From positions 5,124,501 to 5,188,500 of the forward strand of contig NZ_AP028672.1 of the NCBI RefSeq assembly GCF_041154505.1: a stretch of DNA of 64,000 nt, read 5' to 3'. Made by a program: the position numbers and the translations under genes. Under the pieces are notes generated by a model. The model was not told the DNA's origin and searched no databases. It saw nothing but the letters and a program-made list of their open reading frames with translations. The stretch is from Acidovorax sp. A79 (lineage in GTDB: Bacteria; Pseudomonadota; Gammaproteobacteria; Burkholderiales; Burkholderiaceae_C). Positions 1-8,239 of the stretch are shown here, in pieces (the first letter of the stretch is position 1; each line of letters begins with the position of its first letter).

Positions 1-213
1 TAGTCAAGTGTTGCGTTGCGGCCCCCCAGAACTGCGCAAAGCCGCACATCTCAATCTAGCCCTTCATTCCTTGAGCAGTGCCGGGCGAATCGCTGTTATT
101 TGCCAGAAAGGGAAGGAGGAGATTGCCCTGATCAATCTCCCTCCTTCGCTGCTCTCCTACGGTATGCCTGTAGTGCAAGGGAGGTGGACCTGATGAGAGT
201 TCAGATCTGCCGC

Positions 214-1185
214 TCAAGCCTTCAGCTTGCACAGCTTGGCCAGTCGCTCACCGAATAGAGGGTTTTCTTTCGCCCAGCGGGGGAGGTTTCGGATGACGCC
301 TTCCGCAGTTATGCCGAAGGCGTAGCTCGATGGGACTTTCTCTCCCCGCTTCTGACGCTCATGCAACTCCTGTCTGTGTGTGGCAAGGACCGTCTCTATC
401 TCTGCTGGGTAGGCGTGGCCCAAGGCGGTTGGGCTTTGGTACATCTTCCCTTTGCATGCTGACTCGAGGCATCGAATGACCACTTCCTGCACGGCTTCCA
501 TGCCACGGTTCGCGCCCCGACCACCCTTGGAGCCACGGTCTTGGCGGACTGCTAGTGCCAAGGGAACACCTTTGGGTATTTCGAGATGCTTTCGCAGAAA
601 GGCTGCCTCCAGCTGCAGGGCGAAGAATGGTGAGACAACCCGGTCCAGGAAGGCTTTTTCCTTGAGGTTGTCTGCGGTAAGCAGGCGTTTCATCAAGGCC
701 TCATCGGGTTCCTCGTTGTGCAGTGGGGCGTTCGGTGGATGCAAGTCGTAGAAGGCATCATGGATCCGCTGGACAAGTGCCAATGCGCGGAAGTATGCGT
801 ATTCGAGAACCTGATAGGCGTCAAGGTTCAGCGATTCTTTGCTCTTTGCCAGCGCAGCACGTTTCAGCACAGAAAAATCTTTTTCTGTCGGGCTTTTATC
901 GCCCCAGACTTTTTGCAGTCGGGGCGCGTGTTTTTCTTCTGTGCGCTTCAACTGTTCAACAGCCTCGTCCCAAATTGCCCCCAATGTTGGGAGCAGTGCG
1001 GGAGGAGGGCTGGTAAGCGCCATTGCGGCTTGAACGACTTTGAGGTCGAAAGGAGGTTTTTGGTTGGCGTCTGCACTCATGGTGAGGTAATGAATTCGGT
1101 TGATGTCTATGTCTGCTTGCGCAGGCGACCAGCGATCATGCAAATCCGATGGCACGAATGCCGTCGGACTCTTGAGCATTCCCAA
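214..1185 (-). CDS. Hypothetical protein, 323 aa
   Basis: Long uninterrupted reading frame on the minus strand. I do not recognise a family. The protein is soluble-looking, with no signal peptide or membrane segment, many charged residues and a basic middle part with a Gly/Arg-rich stretch (RGSKGGRGANRG, about residues 218-229). The first in-frame start is a TTG; ATG codons at about 1179 (MLKSP) and 1077 (MSADA) are better candidates, and no strong ribosome binding site decides between them. It lies about 985 bases downstream of the NlpC/P60-like gene, too far to assume one operon. It could be the far end of the accessory block or an independent cargo gene. Confidence 0.6.
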   Translation of the reverse strand: MGMLKSPTAFVPSDLHDRWSPAQADIDINRIHYLTMSADANQKPPFDLKVVQAAMALTSPPPALLPTLGAIWDEAVEQLKRTEEKHAPRLQKVWGDKSPTEKDFSVLKRAALAKSKESLNLDAYQVLEYAYFRALALVQRIHDAFYDLHPPNAPLHNEEPDEALMKRLLTADNLKEKAFLDRVVSPFFALQLEAAFLRKHLEIPKGVPLALAVRQDRGSKGGRGANRGMEAVQEVVIRCLESACKGKMYQSPTALGHAYPAEIETVLATHRQELHERQKRGEKVPSSYAFGITAEGVIRNLPRWAKENPLFGERLAKLCKLKA

Positions 1186-2170
1186 GGATTGCTCGGATGT
1201 GATTGCTGGAGACTCCCAGCGAGTGACGACAGCGTCCCTGGGTTCAACCAGCGTCGAGGTTGGCGTAAGCAGCCTACTCGAGCAGGGCGTGCACCAATTT
1301 CTTAGCTACGAAGCCCCGGGCTGCCGTAGTAGTTAGTGCTGTATGTTCAATGGAGCTACGAAGCTTGTCGCAATTCCAACCTCAAATTTGCATTCTTGGC
1401 GTCGAGGCCAGTTTCGTCTTGAGGTCACCCGGTCCATTTTCCTAGTGGACACATGGCAGATGACGGAGCCACATCGCAGCTGTAATGCAATCGTGACTGC
1501 TCCAACTCTTTTGCCCATGTTTGTACTTGGCTGCACTAAGGATAGCAGGTCTGAAAAAGAAAGTCTCCTGGCCGGAAAGTGATCTGCGCTACACAAGCGG
1601 TCACAAACGTCGTGCCGATGTACCCGTTCGCTCGGGCTCCATTGGACCTCTATAGATCACGGCTGTCGATGGATCTGGAGCATTCCCGCGCAATTGGAGG
1701 GAAGATCGCATAGGCAGAGGGCTGGATCGAATAGATCATGAAGCAATTTTTCTTGTATCGAAAGATCGCTGCCATTCTGGACGGAGGGGCGATGACGGCA
1801 TCGGTTATGGGGTTAGCAAGTGCAAGGTAGTGGCACTGCTCAATCAGAAGTAAACAGTATTGGTCGGCAGGGGTGCCCCCGCCATGCACTCAGCGCCGAC
1901 GGCAAACATGGGCAGAGGAGGTGCGGTGGGCTGCTTTAGGCTGGTTGCAGTCGGTCAACTCAACATAGCCAATGACTGCTGCCTCCCAAAGCAGTCATTG
2001 CGCCAAAGCTTCCACGGAGGTCTGCTTCAATGCTCAAAGCTGTCACCGGCGTATGACCCATTCCGAATGGCCGCTTTGCATTTGTTGAAGTGGTGCTATT
2101 GACCCAAGGCAGTCATTCAGGTCGTCCAGAAGCAGTCGCTTGGCATATTTGGCCGATGCCGAGCGTTGAA
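1186..2170. other. Gene-poor stretch, no convincing gene
   Basis: About 985 bases in which only short, mutually overlapping frames without family features or ribosome binding sites occur. It contains one copy of a degenerate dispersed repeat (1938-2004). I see nothing else I can name. Confidence 0.5.
1938..2004. repeat. Degenerate dispersed intergenic repeat, copy 1
   Basis: A stretch of about 67 bases beginning AGGCTGGTTGCAGTC and ending near CGCC aligns with 37088-37157 (AGGCTGGTTGCGGTC ... AATCGCC). Shared blocks are GGCTGGTTGC, GTC, GAC, CTGC, AAAGC and CGCC. Both lie between genes. Shorter, more distant relatives may be the elements at 6548-6591 and 11769-11813. Confidence 0.5.
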
Positions 2171-2788
2171 CTAAACGCTGCTCTTGAAGTAGTCTGCATC
2201 TGGAACGACGTACCCAGGATGTGATCTCACGTAGCCGCAGAAGAATCCAAAAACCTTGTCCATGGCGATGTCGCTCGGTGAAAAAGTTTCCGGCGTGAAT
2301 ACCACCGCTGCTGACTTCTCGATTATTCCGACATGAATGAAGGCGGACGTGGTGAGCTCGGAGCAAAAGTAAACGCCACGCGCGCTGGTGACTTCAGGCT
2401 CTGTGCCCTCAAAGTAACCTTCAACTCGCTCCATGAGGTCAGCTTGGTACTGTTCCTTTCGTTCGGGAAACTTCTTCAAGCCCAAGTAATTGAATTTCTT
2501 GCCAGAGACTTGGGCAGCAAAGTCCTCCAGCGACTGCAACCTAGACTGGTCCCAAAGTTCAGTATTCCGAAGCACAGCAATGTGATCGTAGTCGTCAAGG
2601 AGACTCGCCAGCGAGATGACGCGAACGCCCATGTTGGATGCCTCAAGCGCTCTCTGCCCGGTTAGGGCAATCGCCGTGTGCGAGTAGCCCGTCCCATTGG
2701 CCAGTTCCTCTTCCGCAGTCATGTTTGAAAAGCATAACAATACGTCGCCAGCCCGAACGTCTGCAATTTCCAACTCCAACGCCATCAT
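2171..2788 (-). CDS. YiiX-like permuted NlpC/P60 (papain-like) hydrolase
   Basis: A 205-aa protein with the layout of the permuted NlpC/P60 superfamily (YaeF/YiiX type): an early GDVLLCFS strand (residues 14-21), then YSHTAIAL (about 35-42) carrying the presumed catalytic His, and a later YFCSELT (about 140-146) carrying the presumed Cys nucleophile. Family members are peptidases, amidases or acyl-transferring enzymes; the substrate cannot be told here. Two adjacent ATG codons open the frame (2788 and 2785); GGGGAG upstream is better spaced for the second. There is no signal peptide, so it probably acts in the cytoplasm. It lies 100 bases downstream of the NUDIX gene on the same strand and may be part of the same unit, for example as its effector. 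Confidence 0.7.
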   Translation of the reverse strand: MMALELEIADVRAGDVLLCFSNMTAEEELANGTGYSHTAIALTGQRALEASNMGVRVISLASLLDDYDHIAVLRNTELWDQSRLQSLEDFAAQVSGKKFNYLGLKKFPERKEQYQADLMERVEGYFEGTEPEVTSARGVYFCSELTTSAFIHVGIIEKSAAVVFTPETFSPSDIAMDKVFGFFCGYVRSHPGYVVPDADYFKSSV

Positions 2789-2888
2789 TTGCTCCCCGTT
2801 TGAATGTCTGATTTGGCCGGTCGGCCATGGTAGGCGCCTTTCGGGCGGGCTAATTGGTCTACAAGCGGACCTTGATGGTGCTAACGCT

Positions 2889-4547
2889 TCAGCGTGCTAG
2901 CTTGATGCGACGAATACCTTCGACTAGGGTAGAGGTGCCCTGCCGAGTGGTCCAGAGCCGCCGAAGGCCGATACGTCTGAGTTCGCTGAGCAACTGCTCG
3001 CGCAGGTTCTTCTCCCAGTCCGCAGCTCGGATGCCGTCGGCTACCGATGGTTCATCGCCACGTTCGAGTTCGCGCAGGATACGGATGGCATTTGCATTGA
3101 GAGTGCGCTCGATATAGTCCCCTTCAAGGCGGCCCAATGGCGTATCCACGGGAACTCTACGCACAGTGATGTGCCCGCCAGAGCTGGAACTTCCCTGAAT
3201 GTCATACCCGAACCATTCGGGTGCAAACAGCAAGGCGTCGGGGTGGGCATTGAGGCGGACATAGGCCGCTTCCCGGATTTCAAGCAAGCCTGGGAAATGC
3301 TTGCTCAGAACCTCCTGAAGCTCGATCGCCAAGGCTAGCAGCTGCTCGTTGGCAATCTTCATCCAGCCACGTCCGAGCACCGCAAGACCCTGCGCATCGC
3401 TGATTTTCCACCCCTTGGCGTGCCCTCCTAGCAGCAGCAGCAAGTACCACGCCGTCTCGCCTAACGAAACGGGGCATCGCCGCTCCTTTCCGGGCTTTCC
3501 AAAGTTGATGCCTGATGTAGGCGAGGCCGGTAGATCGAGCGGCTCGGCGGCCCCAAGGCCTGGGGTCGCGTCAATGGATTGCGGAAATGCCAGCAATTGC
3601 TGGCGCAACTCGGAGCCCCAGGCGGCATGCAAGGCATCCACGTATGCAGCATCACCGTTAGCCCGCTGCTGCGCGGCAATCTCGTCCGCGGTGAACCAAG
3701 TAGGCCGCAGCGCACCTGCTAGCTCCTGTTCCAGCAGTCGAGTATCGCCTGCTGGTGTGAGCCGGATAGCAAAGAGGCGGAAACTGTATTCCGTGTAGAC
3801 ATGGCGGTTACCTGCCCCGCTGACACGCCGATAGGGTTTCAGGTCTTGCAGAGGTTCAGCCGAGTAGTGGGTGTCTGGCAGTAGCTCCAGTTCCTCACGT
3901 AGTTCGCGCACAAGTGTGGCATGCAGGTTGTCACGAGCGGAAGATGCTTGAGGGTTCAATAGCTGGCGCAACACATCCGGTTCCGCACGGGTATCGTTCG
4001 GCAGGTCGTTGACATTAAGTCGGCCACCTGGCAGCACATGGGTCTTCTCGCCGGGCCGTGCGATGTCCTCGCGGCGGCACAGCAGGAAACGGTCCTGCAC
4101 GCGGATCACGGCCCAGGCCACATGCACAACCCGGATCGGACGTGCAACCGGGTTGGTTAGTACGCGTTCGTTCTCAAGGCACTGCAGCAGGCGGCGTTGC
4201 TCCTCCTTGAGCGCCAGTGGACGGTGGTCGCCCTCCTCCCAATAGTCGGCCGGTAAGAAAGACTGCCCGGGGGTTCTTAGGGTTTCGAGCAGGCTTCGGC
4301 CAAGCAGGGAGGCCGGGAATGAGACAAATGCCCAGCGACCGGCTGACAGTTCTACAGGGTCAAGCAAAGCCAGCGCCTGCAAGATGCGGCGCAGCAGCGC
4401 GGCAAGCAGTGCGGCTGTTTCCGGAGTGCTGCCTTCGGCTGCGGCCAAGCGCGCCACCAGAGTGGCCTCCAGCATCGATTCGCGCTGCGTGCCTTCTTCA
4501 GCGTGCAGAGGCAGCGCCTGTAGCGAGATTTCCAACAGCGCCTTCAT
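2889..4547 (-). CDS. NUDIX-domain protein, 552 aa
   Basis: A long protein with a central NUDIX hydrolase domain at about residues 140-310: a hydrophobic strand (VAWAVIRVQDRFLLCRRED), a LPGGRLN turn, and the helix LVRELREELELLP that matches the REUXEE part of the NUDIX box. The loop between the G and the REUXEE helix is longer than usual. About 140 residues of helical N-terminus and about 220 residues of C-terminus flank it; I recognise neither. NUDIX enzymes hydrolyse or bind nucleoside diphosphates linked to another group, so a nucleotide-derived ligand or substrate is plausible. The start ATG overlaps the stop of the upstream LOTUS/DUF3825 gene by four bases, which implies translational coupling and a joint role. 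The fold call is good; the biological role is unknown. Confidence 0.7.
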   Translation of the reverse strand: MKALLEISLQALPLHAEEGTQRESMLEATLVARLAAAEGSTPETAALLAALLRRILQALALLDPVELSAGRWAFVSFPASLLGRSLLETLRTPGQSFLPADYWEEGDHRPLALKEEQRRLLQCLENERVLTNPVARPIRVVHVAWAVIRVQDRFLLCRREDIARPGEKTHVLPGGRLNVNDLPNDTRAEPDVLRQLLNPQASSARDNLHATLVRELREELELLPDTHYSAEPLQDLKPYRRVSGAGNRHVYTEYSFRLFAIRLTPAGDTRLLEQELAGALRPTWFTADEIAAQQRANGDAAYVDALHAAWGSELRQQLLAFPQSIDATPGLGAAEPLDLPASPTSGINFGKPGKERRCPVSLGETAWYLLLLLGGHAKGWKISDAQGLAVLGRGWMKIANEQLLALAIELQEVLSKHFPGLLEIREAAYVRLNAHPDALLFAPEWFGYDIQGSSSSGGHITVRRVPVDTPLGRLEGDYIERTLNANAIRILRELERGDEPSVADGIRAADWEKNLREQLLSELRRIGLRRLWTTRQGTSTLVEGIRRIKLAR

Positions 4548-5797
4548 ACCGTCGGGATCAGCCAGTCGCTCTCTGGCCTGGCAATGAGGCGCGCGTTTTT
4601 GTACGCCCAGTGGATTGGGTAGATGGTGTGCCCCTGGTAGTTACCGGAGAGAGGTTGGCGTTCGACGACCAGAGCAAGATCGACGGTATCGGCAGACAGT
4701 AGCGACAGTGGTAGCAGCATGCTCATGCTGTTGCGGGCCGGGTGATAAACGGGAATCGCCGTCTTATAGTTCCACAGCGCCTTCTTGCTGGCCAGGGCCA
4801 GGGCGCCCTCGAATGCCTGGATCAGCATTCGGTAGGCGAAGTCGTCATTCCTAATGTAGGCGGCAAAGGCCTGCTTGTAGGCAAAGGCACCCTCTTCCGA
4901 TAGACCTTCCAGCGCTTTCACCTCGAAGCCCTGCGTGGTTCGTTCGAGCAGCCTGACGGGAATGCGCTCGACGTTTTCCTCTATCACGTGCTCCCAGTCC
5001 ACATGGACTTCCGCGCGGGCGTCGAAGACAGCGTCCGCCGGGTTGTCAAAGTAATAGGCCGATTCGGGCAGCGGCTTGAATGCGTTGACGAGCTGTTTGC
5101 CCAGGCGATTTTCTCCAGCCACGCAGAAGCCCTCCAAGTACCAGAGTCGCCGTCCGGGAACCTTGACGATCTTGTTGGGAACCAGCAGCGCGTAGATGGG
5201 CCGGAACCGGCGGTCTACCAAACCCGTGTTGAATGACGCCAAAGGCCCTGAATCGGGCTTAGCAAAGGCGATCTTTTTCTCGTGAACTAAGCGCGAGAAG
5301 GTGTACTTTAGGTAATTGGTGAGGATAGAGAGTTGGTCGTCGCCGTCCCAGTTTTCTGCGCGCGCTAAGTCCGCCAGATTTTCCCAATTTTCGTCGTGAA
5401 TGTAGGCGAAGTCGTACAGATCGTTCGTTAGAGCAGTGGACTCATTGGTGATGGTCCTCGGGAATTCTTGTGGCGTACGTGAAATTGGGGCCTTATCAGA
5501 GGTGCTGCCGTCGAGGCGACTTGCAAAAAACCGTGGTGGGTAGACTGCGTCATCCTTGACCAGCTGCACATGGTTAGGAAATTGTTCAATCAGATGACGT
5601 AGCGTCGTGGCCCCGTAGCGTTGATGCGAGAAGGAATCGTCGGCTTTGCGTAGATATGAGCCAAGCCTGGCCAGATCCATCGGTTGGGCAACCTCGTCTT
5701 GAGCAGCCAAGTCAAAGGCCTCGTTGAGAAGCGGAACGAGGTTTGCGAAGGTATCAGTCATGTTGCTGGCGCGGTTTGGGTCGAATTGATTTTCCAT
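4544..5797 (-). CDS. LOTUS (OST-HTH)-DUF3825-like protein
   Basis: The N-terminal part (about 40-80 residues after the start) reads LARLGSYLRKADDSFSHQRY, then GATTLRHLIEQFPNHVQLVKDD, the spacing and hydrophobic pattern of an OST-HTH/LOTUS domain, a winged-helix fold that binds RNA. A linker leads into about 250 residues resembling the DUF3825 domain that I associate with bacterial LOTUS proteins (segments such as DFAYIHDENWENLADLA, RFRPIYALLVPN, and PAYYFD-like blocks). I chose the ATG at 5797 (MENQFDPN); earlier ATG 5830 and GTG 5845 are possible, as is ATG 5761. It lies 16 bases after the small Gly/Ala-rich gene and overlaps the NUDIX gene by four bases. An RNA-sensing role in a conflict system is inference. 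Confidence 0.6.
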   Translation of the reverse strand: MENQFDPNRASNMTDTFANLVPLLNEAFDLAAQDEVAQPMDLARLGSYLRKADDSFSHQRYGATTLRHLIEQFPNHVQLVKDDAVYPPRFFASRLDGSTSDKAPISRTPQEFPRTITNESTALTNDLYDFAYIHDENWENLADLARAENWDGDDQLSILTNYLKYTFSRLVHEKKIAFAKPDSGPLASFNTGLVDRRFRPIYALLVPNKIVKVPGRRLWYLEGFCVAGENRLGKQLVNAFKPLPESAYYFDNPADAVFDARAEVHVDWEHVIEENVERIPVRLLERTTQGFEVKALEGLSEEGAFAYKQAFAAYIRNDDFAYRMLIQAFEGALALASKKALWNYKTAIPVYHPARNSMSMLLPLSLLSADTVDLALVVERQPLSGNYQGHTIYPIHWAYKNARLIARPESDWLIPTV

Positions 5798-5860
5798 GCT
5801 ATTCGATACATAAGTTGCATAACAATACATCACCCGGCGGCGCACGCCGGGCGACTGCGA

Positions 5861-6121
5861 TCACTCAAACAGGCTGCAAAGACCCGCTATCGCTGCAGAG
5901 GCCAAAGCGACGGGGATCACAATCGGAGCTGCGGCGGTTGCGAGAGCCGTGGCGCCGAGGGCTCCAGCACCGATAGTCACAGCACCAGTTGCGGCGGCCC
6001 CCAGCATTCCGCCAGCGCCCACGGCGACAGTGGTGCGGCCGACGCTGACTTCGTCAGTGCCCGTGATGGTGCGTGAGAGTTTGTCTCCCGCGATACCGGC
6101 AGGAATAACTTTGTCGAACAT
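5861..6121 (-). CDS. Small Gly/Ala-rich hydrophobic protein, 86 aa
   Basis: The start is decided by an excellent ribosome binding site (AAGGAG, then seven bases, then ATG at 6121). After a polar 30-residue N-terminus the protein is almost entirely Gly, Ala, Val, Thr and Ile (for example GAGGMLGAAATGAVTIGAGAL and TAAAPIVIPVALASAAIAGL), long enough for two membrane passes in a glycine-zipper style. There is no signal peptide or lipobox. It heads the minus-strand unit with the LOTUS/DUF3825 and NUDIX genes. I do not recognise a family. It could be a small membrane or pore-forming protein, a secreted peptide precursor, or a chaperone-like partner. Confidence 0.6.
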   Translation of the reverse strand: MFDKVIPAGIAGDKLSRTITGTDEVSVGRTTVAVGAGGMLGAAATGAVTIGAGALGATALATAAAPIVIPVALASAAIAGLCSLFE

Positions 6122-7063
6122 GTCAAATCTCCTTCTGGGTTTTTTGCCGGCACGACTGTCATGCCGGTGTCGTCAGTATTTGGCGGGTGGGCAAAAATCA
6201 ACAGGAGATCTGGGGGAGAGTTTGCCTAATCAGGGTTGCGCCTGCCGATTCAGGGCGAGCGAGATCAGTACGGCGTATGTGACCTCTGGGTCGAGGCTGA
6301 ACTTGGCCCGCTGAAGATTGACGGTCCGCTTGTGGACGGTCAATTCCGCCTGCTTCAAGTCCGCAATGGGTCGACAGTGTGAGATCGGTCTGAACAGAAG
6401 CAGTCAGCGACGAGGTGCTGATGACGTCGCGAAGGGTCTCCGGCCGCTGCACCCCGCATACCTGACCTTCACGCCGCCTGAGGTCACCAGTCACAGCAGC
6501 CGCTTGTATACCGTCAGCGTAAGTTCGCCACTCGAAGGCCATCGTCGGCAACCGCTGCAGAACCGACCTCGGTGTTGCAGCTTCAGGCTGGATGCCGACG
6601 CTCGGTACAAATACCTCCAACAGCATCTATGCGCCCATACCTGTCGCTGACAGTGAAGCAATTACGACGGTCGGAGGGGGGCTGCATCGGGTCTAAAGCT
6701 AACCCCCGGAGCCATCACCCAGCTATCGAGAGACTTTAGATTGGTGCCCCGCTAGTGCCGCCTCTCCTGCCTGTCGTGTAGTGGCGAGGCAGTGCATCAA
6801 GGACCCTTTGCGTGCATTTTCAGATCGGAATGAACGCGAGCGCCTGCTTAAAAAGATGTCGTTCAGAAGACCTTTGACTACTGTGTTTTTTCACATTACC
6901 ATTGTGTAGGAGCCCCATATTTGGCGGAAATTCGAGGTCGAAGCGCTAGCTATAGTGGTTGTGCTTGGCTGAGGATATTCATCGCTCTCGGCCCTTGTGA
7001 TATCCAAGTGTTCGAAGTTCGCCCACTACGGTTTGCTTCTGTACCGGCGAGAAAGGTCTGGCA
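6122..7063. other. Intergenic stretch upstream of CBASS
   Basis: About 940 bases between the divergent small-protein gene and the CBASS operon. Frames here (for example a minus-strand frame 6198-6626 and a plus-strand frame 6318-6650) overlap each other and show no family features. The stretch holds a repeat copy (6548-6591), and its last few hundred bases must contain the CBASS promoter; no strong -35/-10 pair stood out by eye. Confidence 0.5.
6548..6591 (+). repeat. Direct-repeat copy left of CBASS
   Basis: The 20-mer GCAACCGCTGCAGAACCGAC is followed by nine variable bases and then GCAGCTTCAGGCTGG. The same two blocks, in the same orientation with ten bases between them, occur at 11769-11813 on the other side of the CBASS genes. 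Confidence 0.7.
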
Positions 7064-8239
7064 ATGCTGAATCTGAGTGCACTGTTCTACACCGAGGAAG
7101 AAGGTCAGCCTTGTTTCTTATCCAACCTCAACCTATCCGACTGGGAGCGTTCTAGCATTCGGGAGGCAAGAACGGAAGTCCGCCGCACGCTCAAGCGCAA
7201 CGTACCACGTATCTACAAGGAAAAAGGCTACGACGGGGTTCCCGAGCCTCGCTTTTTCACCCAAGGGTCCTGGGCATACAAGACTTTGAATGGTCCGAGT
7301 CAGGTGCCGCAGCAGGCGGACATCGACGATGGCTGCTACCTGCCCATTGGCTTTCTCTCGATGACAAAGCGGCCAAAAGTGGCCGCGAATGTTTTCTTCG
7401 AGGTCGTACTTGAGGCGCTGGAACCGCTTACGAAAGAGCGCGGGTGGCCAATAGCAACGAAGCCTACGTGCATACGTATCGAGATCAGTTCAACAGCGCA
7501 CCTCGACCTGCCGCTCTATGCCATCCCAGACGACGAGTTTGAGACTTTGGCGAAGGCTGCACTGACCGCAGATTTCTCAGACGCGCTGAGTGAAGAGCAA
7601 GAGAGAGACCTGTGGGAAAAGTTACCCACGGAAAAGGTGATGCTGGCGCACCGCGACCTCGGCTGGCTCCACTCCGATCCTCGTCCCATAAAAGATTGGT
7701 TCCTCGACCAGGTCGGCGTGAAGGGCGAACAGTTCCGTCGCGTGGTTCGTTATCTCAAAGCTTGGCGCGACTGGAATTGGGACGAGGGCGGCCCAAGCTC
7801 GATTCTGCTTATGGCGGCAGCTGCGCCGCTCTTCGAGCGCATGGTGCGGCGGGAGGACGAGGCTCTGCTTAATGTTGTTCGCCAAATGCCTTTGAGGCTT
7901 CGCCAAGGTGTGTTGAATCCGGTCAATCCCACAGAGAGCTTCACAGAACGGCTCCGTCGGTCCAACAAAGAAAAGGACTTGCTGGAAGAAGCCGCCGAGA
8001 AGTTCCAGGAGTTCAGCAATAACCTCTCGGCGACTTTGGCAGCTGGCAATGCTTCGCAAGGCTGCACTTGGATGCGGCAGATGGTCGGAGGACGTTTTCC
8101 TGATCGCCCAGACATGGTCAAGGTCACACCAGCTGCAGCCGCAGCCGCTGGGGCATCCGCATCCATCGCTGCCGCCATTGCGTCCTCGCCAGCTATGGCG
8201 GGCCCTGAAGAGATTCCTGACCGGACTCGAGCCGGATGA
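7064..8239 (+). CDS. cdnA: CBASS cyclic-oligonucleotide synthase (CD-NTase, DncV/CdnA-like)
   Basis: A 391-aa nucleotidyltransferase that makes the cyclic nucleotide second messenger of a CBASS anti-phage system on phage infection. The signature is GSWAYKT (residues 68-74) followed by D86-I-D88 in QQADIDDGCYLP, with a third acidic residue near D148 in AHLDLPLY; together these are the metal-binding residues of this superfamily. It resembles the DncV-like clade used in type II CBASS. The C-terminus is an Ala-rich flexible tail ending TRAG with a terminal Gly, which fits the known conjugation of CD-NTase C-termini by Cap2. The stop overlaps the cap2 start (ATGA). The exact nucleotide product cannot be read from the sequence. 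Confidence 0.93.
   Translation: MLNLSALFYTEEEGQPCFLSNLNLSDWERSSIREARTEVRRTLKRNVPRIYKEKGYDGVPEPRFFTQGSWAYKTLNGPSQVPQQADIDDGCYLPIGFLSMTKRPKVAANVFFEVVLEALEPLTKERGWPIATKPTCIRIEISSTAHLDLPLYAIPDDEFETLAKAALTADFSDALSEEQERDLWEKLPTEKVMLAHRDLGWLHSDPRPIKDWFLDQVGVKGEQFRRVVRYLKAWRDWNWDEGGPSSILLMAAAAPLFERMVRREDEALLNVVRQMPLRLRQGVLNPVNPTESFTERLRRSNKEKDLLEEAAEKFQEFSNNLSATLAAGNASQGCTWMRQMVGGRFPDRPDMVKVTPAAAAAAGASASIAAAIASSPAMAGPEEIPDRTRAG

Noticed and set aside
1650..1889. Short minus-strand frame of 79 aa in the 1.2-2.2 kb gap
   Set aside because: No family features, no ribosome binding site and several similar short frames on both strands.
6198..6626. 142-aa open frame on the minus strand between the small protein gene and CBASS
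   Set aside because: No ribosome binding site, no recognisable pattern, Arg/Pro/Ser-biased composition, and overlap with an equally long plus-strand frame and with a repeat copy.
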